From contig JAJLRJ010000005.1 of assembly GCA_024195265.1 (NCBI GenBank), positions 17,173,036-17,237,035 on the forward strand: a stretch of DNA of 64,000 bases, in the 5' to 3' direction. The translations under genes were made by a program, and so were the position numbers. Source of the DNA: Dendrophyllia cribrosa (Eukaryota > Cnidaria > Anthozoa > Scleractinia > Dendrophylliidae). Shown in pieces: positions 34,101-40,475 of this stretch; the stretch's first letter is position 1, and the number at the start of each line of letters is the position of its first letter. Under the pieces are notes generated by a model. The model saw only the letters and a list, made by a program, of their open reading frames with translations, was not told where the DNA came from and did no database searches.

Positions 34101-35039
34101 TTCAGACGGTGCATGCATTAAATTAATGTTCAAAATTCATTAATATACTGAACAAACACAAATGTCAATTCACGGATATCTATTTAGCAGCAAATGATCC
34201 ATTAAAACCAGCAGCACATTTACATAAAACACTTTGTTTTTGACTTAAGGTTTTTCATTGCGAAATGTAAACAATACCTAAGTTCCTTCGCATCATAGAT
34301 TAAAACCACTTTTTCCGTTTTATGTTTGTTGGAAAAGCACCAAATATAGCTTGGCATCCCTCAGCAAGTCAAACAAGTTTTAATTTGCACCAAATGCGCG
34401 GCTCAGTAATATGCACAATAGAAACTAAATCATTTAATTTTTAACAATGGCTTATTCAAAAAGTGCAATTACACATTGTGGGGGTTTCCAAATGAGAAGC
34501 AAGCATTTCAACTAAAATGATTAATTGCAGCGTACCCTTAAATGTTTTTACATAAAATGTCGAGATTAATTTGCAGAGCTGCGCCTAAAAATATCAGCGA
34601 ATTGTAAATAATAGAAACGCGATGTTTAAAAGCAATTAGAATAAATGCCGCTTTCTTACCTGTAAAGCAAACAATCTTCGTACAATCTGTTGAAATCTTC
34701 TCTCGAGATCAGCTTGCAGCGATTGACGACTTGACCTATAGCTCCAACACTGCGCATCATTCGAACTTGTTCAACATTACAGTTCCTTCCCTGGATGTTC
34801 ATGCGTTTCAGTTTTGTGTACACTGTGTGCATCCCCGACACGAGATCTTTGAGAAAATATTCGTATACCTGCGGGAAGCAAAGTAAATCTTCCCCATCGA
34901 CGTTGAAAGCCGCGATTTCCTCGCCGTTTAAAGTGACCATTTTTAGTTTATAATCGGTGCCGTAAGGTAGTGTAGGCGTCTCAGCTTCTATAGTTTCGTA
35001 ATGGTGTTGTCCTTGTGGAGAATACACCGGAGGTTCCAT
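11120..35039 (-). CDS. dac: Dachshund (DACH) family transcriptional co-regulator, nine coding exons
   Basis: Dachshund proteins are nuclear DNA-binding co-regulators with a Ski/Sno/Dac N-terminal domain (DD1) and a C-terminal coiled coil (DD2). Coding exons on the minus strand are 35039-34660, 20522-19844, 18497-18470, 17165-17079, 15748-15665, 14742-14677, 13515-13441, 13112-13047 and 11265-11120. They total 1611 nt, splice in one frame and give 536 residues. All introns are GT-AG. DD1 lies in exon 1 (about residues 32-127: HTVYTKLKRMN, VNRCKLISREDF). A basic RRKK stretch opens exon 2. DD2 spans residues ~363-489 (SLLLNIQGLLKVAAENT, LKKEKRAKRKL). At 536 residues it is shorter than vertebrate DACH1, mainly in the central low-complexity region. 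Developmental roles are known from the family, not shown here. Confidence 0.93.
11614..11950. mobile_element. CCCGGGGG-ended element with perfect 8-bp target duplication, copy 1
   Basis: The ends are CCCGGGGGGAGGGG and the complement CCCGAGGGGG; GGATGCTCGTC on the left pairs with GACGAGCATC on the right. CATAAAAT flanks both sides (11606-11613 and 11951-11958). The interior repeats ACCCTAAACGAGACC-like phrases. A relative is at 38168-38631. An 8-bp duplication fits hAT-type transposition, but no transposase is present. Confidence 0.82.
12049..12442. mobile_element. MITE with TTAAAGGGACA ends in a dachshund intron
   Basis: The left end TTAAAGGGACATTGTCAC and right end GTGACAGGGTCCCTTTAA are inverted, with one mismatch. 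The first bases match the ends of the element at 1451-2001 and a solitary end at about 4562-4576, suggesting a shared family. Confidence 0.7.
12646..12788. mobile_element. 143-bp MITE
   Basis: TTTTACTTAACCCGTGAAA at the left pairs with TTTCACGGGTTAAGTAAAA at the right. It is non-coding and lies between dachshund exons 8 and 9. Confidence 0.7.
13047..17165 (-). CDS. dac: Dachshund exons 4-8: DD2 coiled coil
   Basis: Five small exons (87, 84, 66, 75 and 66 nt) at 17165-17079, 15748-15665, 14742-14677, 13515-13441 and 13112-13047 all start after a one-base split codon, so any of them could be skipped symmetrically where length is a multiple of three (all five). They encode NIQGLLKVAAENTRQHERQ, ELRRHINREREAREKAERQ, FLQKKLKKEKRAKRKLAER, EEQHRCELLEEQLKE and ELIQELERERCAKIEAERK: heptad-like, charged helices typical of DD2. 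Confidence 0.9.
13188..13350. repeat. Copies of the 106-bp repeat
   Basis: Two degenerate units containing GTGACCATTCAAA, CCTGTGGTGCTGTTTATTATG and AAGGTGGTTCTAACTTTTG. Same family as the arrays at 32165-33430 and 36930-37566. Confidence 0.75.
13610..13680. repeat. Dispersed CCTCGTCCCCAGGGC repeat (four copies in the window)
   Basis: A block around CCAGGACCTTCTCCGTTTTCA then AAATGGCGGG occurs here, inverted at about 14590-14660, direct at about 43558-43600, and inverted at about 53960-54012. It is often next to the phrase CCCCTGGACAATGCT and may be the end of a larger element. Confidence 0.6.
15535..15590 (-). repeat. tRNA-like segment, possibly SINE-derived
   Basis: On the minus strand the segment reads TGGCTAACGGTTAGCGCGTC then GGACTTTAA, resembling the D-arm and anticodon part of a tRNA. 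No full T-arm or acceptor stem could be closed, so it is not called as a functional tRNA. A similarly weak tRNA-like piece with GGTTCGAGT is near 16895-16950. Confidence 0.3.
15812..15906. repeat. Two-copy direct repeat, ~60-bp period
   Basis: Two copies of TTAATATCTACTGCGCGTTTAGG followed by an AATCGATCG-rich segment, in a dachshund intron. Confidence 0.7.
17799..17953. mobile_element. Second copy of the TAGAGCGTTTTCACT MITE
   Basis: Nearly the same left end, CCATGGCAGCCATGTTGG core and GGGAACACCAATATGGCGGC segment as at 1672-1816. The right end has diverged (GAGTTTTTCGCGCGCTCT). Confidence 0.75.
18298..18425. repeat. Inverted repeat in a dachshund intron
   Basis: ATAAGTGTTATCAG pairs with CTGATAACACTTA across a short loop; flanking TTGGAT and ATCCAA also pair. 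MITE-like. Confidence 0.5.
18470..18497 (-). CDS. dac: Dachshund 28-nt microexon
   Basis: A strong acceptor (pyrimidine run then CTGCAG) and donor GTTAGT bound 28 nt that encode PEYKEPGST plus the first base of the next codon. With phase 0 in and phase 1 out it joins exon 2 to exon 4 as ..GSTESLLLNIQGLL, matching the Ser-Ile-Glu-Thr-Leu-Leu start of DD2 in DACH1. Predicted from sequence only. Confidence 0.7.
19420..19826 (-). repeat. Inverted copy of the GGTGTCCGCC repeat element, abutting dachshund exon 2
   Basis: Degenerate units such as GACACCTCTCTAAGACGGACA are interspersed with GGTCGAATTTCACTTGTTCG. It ends GGTCCCGAAGGTGTCCGGCTT, matching the leader of the 6255-6657 element in reverse. 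It stops within about 20 bp of the exon 2 splice donor. Confidence 0.8.
19844..20522 (-). CDS. dac: Dachshund exon 2: basic motif and low-complexity linker
   Basis: The acceptor TATCATAG precedes the exon and the split Arg codon is completed at its first base. GPGRRKKNPD matches the basic RPGRPPKR position after DD1 in other DACH proteins. The remainder (226 codons) is rich in Ser, Pro, Thr and Asn, as expected for the disordered centre. The donor GAG|GTTTGT (phase 0) is preferred over CAC|GTGAGG because only phase 0 keeps the microexon open. The frame stays open past the donor into repeat DNA down to 19772. Confidence 0.85.
20523..23039. other. Dachshund intron 1, 3' part
   Basis: No gene is supported. 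It contains a short degenerate tandem stretch around GGGAGGTTTGAGAGCGC (21500-21600) and a C-rich homopolymer block (about 22130-22190). The rest is AT-rich with no recognised element. Confidence 0.5.
23040..26470. repeat. 162-bp satellite array in dachshund intron 1
   Basis: Units contain ATTTGTCCTTTTATTATCAC, TTCATCGTTCCACGTTCTCC and AAAGCATTTCGACCATACAA. Within the regular core (about 24600-26220) the same landmark falls at 24789, 24951, 25113 and 25275, exactly 162 bp apart. Units before 24600 are diverged and of uneven length, and stray copies reach about 27240. Short open frames in it are artefacts of a period divisible by three. Confidence 0.92.
26499..26660. mobile_element. 162-bp MITE inside the satellite region
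   Basis: ACCTAATTCAATAAAGG then TTGCTTTG at the left pairs with the right end reading CAACCTTTATTGAATTAGGT. Inner segments TTGGTCATTGGTAATTGGGC and their complement also pair. Non-coding. Confidence 0.8.
26689..27102. mobile_element. PIF/Harbinger-like MITE with TTA target duplication
   Basis: GGGAGGGTTTCACGGTTCGG then CGCATGTGC at the left is matched in inverse at the right end. TTA lies directly at both outer edges (26686-26688 and 27103-27105). A 3-bp TTA/TWA duplication is characteristic of PIF/Harbinger; no transposase is encoded. Confidence 0.7.
28080..28226 (-). mobile_element. tRNA-derived SINE-like fragment
   Basis: On the minus strand TGGTGAGAGCAATCGCC resembles a Pol III A box and GGGTTCGAATCC is a perfect B box about 35 nt downstream. 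A non-tRNA body follows (CTCCGAGGGTCTTTCTCCGG). This is the arrangement of a tRNA-derived SINE. No poly(A) tail or target duplication was found. Confidence 0.6.
28560..28675. repeat. Hairpin around AGCAACATTGCATGTAGG
   Basis: GCAGCAACATTGCATGTAGG pairs imperfectly with CCTACATTTAATGTTGCTGC, with further pairing of CGATTTCC and GGAAATCG. Probably a small MITE. Confidence 0.55.
28680..32160. other. Dachshund intron 1, middle part
   Basis: AT-rich sequence. No gene, RNA or delimited element was recognised on either strand. Confidence 0.5.
32165..33430 (+). repeat. ~106-bp tandem array 3' of dachshund exon 1 (intron 1)
   Basis: Units carry GTGACCATTCAAATGAAAGC, CAGTACTTTCCTGTGGTGC and TGTACAAGGTGGTTCTAACT. 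Landmarks at 32719, 32827, 32933, 33039, 33145 and 33251 give a period of 106-108 bp. The first units (before 32700) are longer and lack the GTACAAGG part. Confidence 0.9.
33480..34655. other. Dachshund intron 1, 5' part
   Basis: AT-rich DNA with no recognised gene or repeat. Given its position next to the first exon it could hold regulatory sites, but none can be identified by eye. Confidence 0.4.
34660..35039 (-). CDS. dac: Dachshund exon 1: start codon and Ski/Sno/Dac (DD1) domain
   Basis: The exon encodes residues 1-126 plus two bases of codon 127, with donor GTAAG after TACAG. Start chosen: the first ATG after the TATA box, giving MEPPVYSPQ. The DD1 fold region includes LLCFPQVYEYFLKDLV, HTVYTKLKR, CNVEQVRMMRSVGAIG and NRCKLISREDF, closely matching DACH1/2. 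The usual family motif CLPQ is CFPQ here. Confidence 0.95.
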
Positions 35040-35232
35040 GGTGCAAGTTGCCGAGTGGTTAACTACTGCAATGCGTTATAGCTCAGTGCATGCAAAAGTA
35101 ATGACTAACTGATAACAAACTTGAAGATCAACAACGTTGTTAAATTTTGACATTGTAGAACCACGTGGGTAAACTTAAACACCCGGAGTGCTCATGCGCA
35201 CAGGCTTTTCCACGCCCATTAATTACCAGCGG

Positions 35233-35248
35233 CTTTTATATGATTGGT
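35233..35248 (-). promoter_or_regulatory. TATA box and CCAAT motif upstream of dachshund
   Basis: On the minus strand CCAATCA (35242-35248) is followed within two bases by TATAAAAG (35233-35240). This would place the transcription start near 35205-35210 and give a 5' UTR of about 170 nt before the ATG at 35039. A CACGTG E-box lies in between at about 35161. Motif evidence only. Confidence 0.45.
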
Positions 35249-35249
35249 A

Positions 35250-36929
35250 CAAATCACCAAGATTGTCAGCAATCAATCAACATTTTGAGATTTGTGATGT
35301 TTTCTTCTGCTACTAAAGAAATGCTTTTCTTACACTAACAATCCTACTGAGAGATCAATTTTAAGATTTGATGTTTACTCACATTCCGTAACGCTGAACG
35401 GATTGATTCGCGGCGAAGAAAAACGTTTCGTGTGTTTGCCAGATTTTTATTAACATTCCGAGACAAAATTGAATTGACTTACATAATTACACATCAGGAA
35501 AATGAGTCATTTAGTAAATAAGTAAGTCCCGGAAACGCCAAGATGCTCTATACTCTATTGTTTTTGTTATAATCACAAGCAACTTTGATACATTTGAATA
35601 TGAAAGATTCTGTCAGATTCTTTTTTCTTTCATCTTATTCAAATGCGAATACTGAAGTATGCGGTTCAGGGTCTGGAAATTCATGAATATGACATTTGAT
35701 CAATATCAACTATTAATGTTTAAAAATAGAATGTTTTCGTTACCAAATGATTTGTTAAGTCAATTCTGTGTATTATTTACGAATTCCTCTCTCGCGGTGC
35801 GCGATTTATTGATAACAGAATTCTTGGACACAAAACACAAAACAGAGCCATGACTAAACAGCACTGCGTTTATTAATTCATCACAAATGTTTTGTGTTTA
35901 GTAATTGCAAGAAACTCAAATACCATTTGCAAGCGACACAAATGTTGCAGCAATGTGGGTTATTTTTCTTGGCAGTAACTGAAACGGAAAGCTACTAAAC
36001 ATATCATTGTAAAACCACATTCTGGCACAATAACATCTTTTAGTGTCCAAATTTCAATTAGCTTAAAATACAAAGTTGGCCGCTGTTTTCGAAAAGTCGG
36101 AAACACTCTGAAAAGCGTGCAAGGAAAAACAAGATAAATTCATCGTCTGCCACAAAAGTTATCCCAAAGAAAGTATTCTGTAGGATTTTCTAACGTTGCA
36201 AATTGTACTTTGCTCTTGTTGTTTTCTCTTCAAACATTTAGCTTAAAGTCAACTCTTGGATTCCTAATGGTGGAATGTGATCTTTTAACAATACATGCTC
36301 ACTCAGCGCTAGTGTTATTATTATTTTCATTCTGTGATTTTCTGCATGATAACAGTCTTGCCGGCTTCCTTTGTCACCTTAATTACACTGTTTCGCTCAT
36401 TTGCCGTTTTGGAACAAAGGTTGAAGTAATCACTCACGGTTAATGTAAACCCCAGAGGCAAGACAGCCTCTCGTAAACAAACAAAACGGCAAGATTTTTA
36501 ATGAAGTCATGATCTTTACTTAAACATACCATTTAGATTGCTTCATGGCATATTGAAGTAATTACCTTTGCTGTCAAGCAAATATCAGTTAATTACCCTT
36601 CCTTTTTTTTTTACATAACCCGCCTGGGCTTAAAACATTTCAATGCTCTGGGTTAATTTAGTTAACATTGTAAATTGCAGTTTGGGGATTTTAGATAATT
36701 TGTTTCCGGAAATGTGATAATCTCGTTTTCGGTAAAACGCAATCTTTATGGAAAGCGAAGGCGGCTAATGCCACGTAGATTCCATTTGTAACAATTTCGA
36801 AAATATGAAAAGCACTTGAATACTGTATATCGGTCACACTAGACGTACACTAGGATTCAGGGTAAATAGAGAATCAAAAATTAATTGGAAACACAACATG
36901 CATACAGTACTGAACTGGTCAGCATCTTT
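35250..36929. other. Upstream region of dachshund
   Basis: No supportable coding sequence or delimited mobile element. Short open frames lack codon structure or homology. Confidence 0.45.
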
Positions 36930-37566
36930 CATTTGAATGGTTACTCTTTAGCTGACTCTGCAGTCTGTCTTTGCCGGGAATTTCATCCACAGGCTCAAAA
37001 GTAAGCCTGAAACGCAACTACTTCGTACAGCATAACAAACCGGCCGTAGAACCACAGGGAAGTACTGACTCGATATTGTTCAATAGGTTTCATTTGAAAG
37101 GCCAGACTTTACGATTACGTTCACAGGCTCAAAAGATTACGGGAGATCAAACCACCTTGTCTGACATCCCAATAATAATCACCACAGGAAAGTACTGCTC
37201 AGTAGCTTTCATTTGAATGGTCACATTTTATGATTTGATCCACAAACTCAAAAGTTAGAACCACCTTGTACAGCATAATAAGCACTACAAGGTCCTACAA
37301 CAGGAACGTATTGCTCATTAGCTTTAATTTGAATGGTCCCACACGTTAGGATTTTATCCACAGACTCCGCATTTAAGTTAGAACCACCTTGTGCATCATA
37401 ATAAACAGCACTACAGAAAAGTACTACTCAGTAGCTTTCATTTGAATGGCCACACTTTAGGATTTCACCCACAGACTCAAAAGTTAGAACCACATTGTAC
37501 AGCATAATAAACAGTACCACAGGAAAGTACTGCTCAGTAGCTTCATCGACTCAAAAGTTAGAACCA
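36930..37566 (-). repeat. ~106-bp repeat array, inverted relative to the intron array
   Basis: Units read TCAAAAGTTAGAACCACCTT, CAGCATAATAAACAG, ACAGGAAAGTACTGCTCAGT and TTTCATTTGAATGG, the reverse complement of the 32165-33430 units. Five or six degenerate units are present. Confidence 0.88.
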
Positions 37567-38167
37567 CACATCACACGACACAGTGAATCTTGGATTGAGA
37601 GGAAACCAAGAAAAGCAGGGAGGAGAATACGTGTATAGGAAATTGATTCTTGGAAACAAATATGTTCATCATGCAGTAGAAAACAAACACAGACATTTAA
37701 TTTGTGTGTATAGAACAAACTGTAAGAAAACGACTTACGTGTCAGAAAAGAGATATGAAAAGGGCCGACAAAGCTGGATGACTAATGGCATATTCAAGTG
37801 TTTTTCATTAACTGATGAACTGATTTTTGTTTGTTTTTTTACCAAAAATGAAGTTTTTTTATTGTTCTGTCTTTTACCCAAAATAGCATTAGACCGCGGT
37901 TTAAGAAAATTAACGGACCTCCATATCTGTTTATAAGGCTTGTCAACGTAAGACGTCAAAAGTGAGTGTAACAAAAACGCGCGGAAACATTGTTTACCTA
38001 GTACCTATGACCATTTTTTAAAAGAGCTGGAGGCAACCAATGATATACATGACATACGAGATATTTTTACCAGAATATCACGCCATCTAAACGTAACAAT
38101 TACATAGACTGGTTGTAAAAGCCAAAAACAAACCAATTGATTTTGGTCAACCACAATAACCGCAGAC

Positions 38168-38631
38168 CCTGGGGGGGTACTCTGCGAATTTTTGGGCGGG
38201 GGTGTGCCGCTGGAACTCTGAGACCCTTAACCTATACTCGATCATTTTGGCTGCATTTTGCAACCCTATTCTAGACTAAACAACGAAAAATCCTACCCTA
38301 TCCTAGACCTTTTCTAGACTCGCTATTTTCCAGAAACTCGTTCACTATCACAGTCTAAGATACCAGGGGTCAGTAAAAAATGCCGTACTGCCCGCCGCAC
38401 TGATTTTTAAATGCCATTTGCCAGTAAACCTCGTCTAGACTAAATTCTTCACACGACTGATCAGTTTCGCGGAAAAGGATACCCTATTCTAGACCAAAAA
38501 TCTCTGATTGCTATACCCTATCCCAGACTAAACTGCCTGAAAACCATACCCTTCACAACGGCACATACCAAAATAGCTCATATATTGGAGTACCCTCCCC
38601 TCCCCCCCCCCCCCCCCCCCCCCCCCTCGGG
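38168..38631. mobile_element. CCCGGGGG-ended element with perfect 8-bp target duplication, copy 2
   Basis: It begins CCTGGGGGGGTACTC and ends with a C tract and CTCGGG; GTACTC pairs with GAGTACCCTCCCC. CCGCAGAC flanks both ends (38160-38167 and 38632-38639). The interior is a degenerate run of ACCCTATTCTAGAC phrases. Same family as 11614-11950. Confidence 0.82.
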
Positions 38632-38946
38632 CCGCAGACAGACAGGCCATCCAATCGACCTCGGTTCCAGCCCGGTAGTTCTACCTTCCGTCCCGTGGCG
38701 CGACGAGTGGGACTCATGCTTGGCGTCCCTGGAAACGAGGTTGACAATCCAATAAACCAATCAGATCTCGAAGCAACTTACATGTAGCCGGCACCAAGCG
38801 CGGGAAAACGCGGGTTTACTTCTGATTAATTTTTGGCATGATTTTTTTTACGAATCACAAAGCGAACACAAGAAACAAAAGATAATGTTACTTCTGAGCC
38901 ACTTATTTTCATTTACTTTTTCATTTTTATTTCCGTGGACTGGGTC

Positions 38947-38981
38947 TATCTGTCTGTCTGTCTATCTGTCTGCCTGTCTGG
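38947..38981. repeat. (TCTG)n microsatellite
   Basis: A run of TCTG/TCTA tetranucleotides just outside a MITE-derived block. Confidence 0.85.
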
Positions 38982-39032
38982 ATGTTGATAACGTATTTAT
39001 CTGCCATTGTTGGAAACATTTGAGGTAACTGA

Positions 39033-39092
39033 ATACGAGGCTTAGGGGAATAAACCATATAAATCCTTTGTATTCCCCAAAGCCTCGTAGTG
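39033..39092. repeat. Short hairpin
   Basis: TACGAGGCTTAGGGGAATA pairs with TATTCCCCAAAGCCTCGTA around a ~20-base loop. Confidence 0.6.
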
Positions 39093-39731
39093 ATGTCTTT
39101 TGTTTCAAGTTGAATTTTAATATATCGAAATTGGGCTATTGTAGCTGTCTAACAAATAATGGAAATAAACTATGAAAATGCTATTTTTTTTATTCGTAAT
39201 ATTTTTAGAATCTCACTTTGCTTTTCTCAACTGCCTTCGACATTTGGCAAAACGACATTTCGTCCGTGCTGATATAACGTCATTTTTACTACTCAAGTTT
39301 TCAGTATATATTTCTGATATTTGTTATTATTGTTATTTTTAAAGTGATTTGACTAAAGTGATTTGACTTGTTTTCTTTATATTATAATAATTTTTTTTTT
39401 TATAATTTGTTGCCAAGAAATTGCCATTATACAGGATAAAGAGGAGCCTACAGCAACGTCGTCACAATGTAAAATTATACCAATATAATGCGGCGTTTCC
39501 AGATTTCGTGGACTGGATGGCATGGAGCAACTATGAACCGATTGAGTTTTCTGTCATGCCAGTGCTTGCTCTATCAACAGTGGCGCGGTCAGAGCCCTTA
39601 TTCCTTATCCCTTAGTCCCCTCCCTTATTTTGCATAACTGAATATGGCACGAAGGGTAAAAAAACTTTCACTCTGCCTCTCCACTGCTCCACTGCCACTC
39701 TGCCTCTCCTCTTTCACGGTTTCTTTTCGAG

Positions 39732-39855
39732 TACACTACGAGCAGTCTCTCTTTCCCAGCTTAGTCCGTCGAGCGAGAAACGAAAAAACATTAGCGAACG
39801 GATAATAGCCGCGCGCCGCCAGTTTTGCTGGGAAAGAGAGACTGCTCGTAGTCTA
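39732..39855. mobile_element. 124-bp hairpin MITE with perfect 9-bp target duplication
   Basis: A shorter relative of 4191-4380: ACTACGAGCAGTCTCTCTTT at the left and its complement at the right. CTTTTCGAG occurs on both sides (39723-39731 and 39856-39864). The right arm has lost the middle segment. MULE-type by duplication length. Confidence 0.85.
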
Positions 39856-40027
39856 CTTTTCGAGTCACTCCTCGGTCCTTCTTGCTTCATTTATCGCCGT
39901 TCAAACCCTCAAACGACACGGCTCAAATCCTTAAGTGTAGTTCCAATGAATGTTCTTGAGCAGTGACTCATCAATATTGGCGGTGTTTGTTTCTCGGTAT
40001 ACATATTTTTGGGTAAAATGAACTGTT

Positions 40028-40250
40028 TGGTAAATGCCCCACAAATGCCTGGGGATATGCCCCACTAATGCCCTGGAGTATGTCCCACTGATGCCCGGAG
40101 GTATGTCCCACTGATACCCGGGGGTATGCCCCACTGATGCCCTGGAGTATGTCCCACTAATGCCTGGAGGTATGCCCCACAAATGCCCTGGAGTATGTCC
40201 TACTAATGCCAGGGGATATGGCCCACTAACGCCCGGAGATATGGCTATTA
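40028..40250. repeat. ~24-bp tandem repeat (ATGCCCCACTAATGCC type)
   Basis: About nine degenerate units alternating TATGCCCCAC and TATGTCCCAC with TAATGCCTGGAG-type spacers. Confidence 0.85.
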
Positions 40251-40475
40251 CGGGAATTCATAGCTGTGGACAGGCCTCCAGGTTAGGGGGAATAGCCCAC
40301 TTCGAAAAATACCATAATAATCTTTTATGTACAGTCTCAGCCTTACCGGGGTGTAATTAGTCAAGTCTCCTTTGTCAGAATGGCACAATGAAATTCAGAC
40401 TACATGTAGGAACGCTAGGACGTAGCATTGTGTGTTCGTATACAAATGTGCACCGTATGCAAATTGCCAAGAAGT

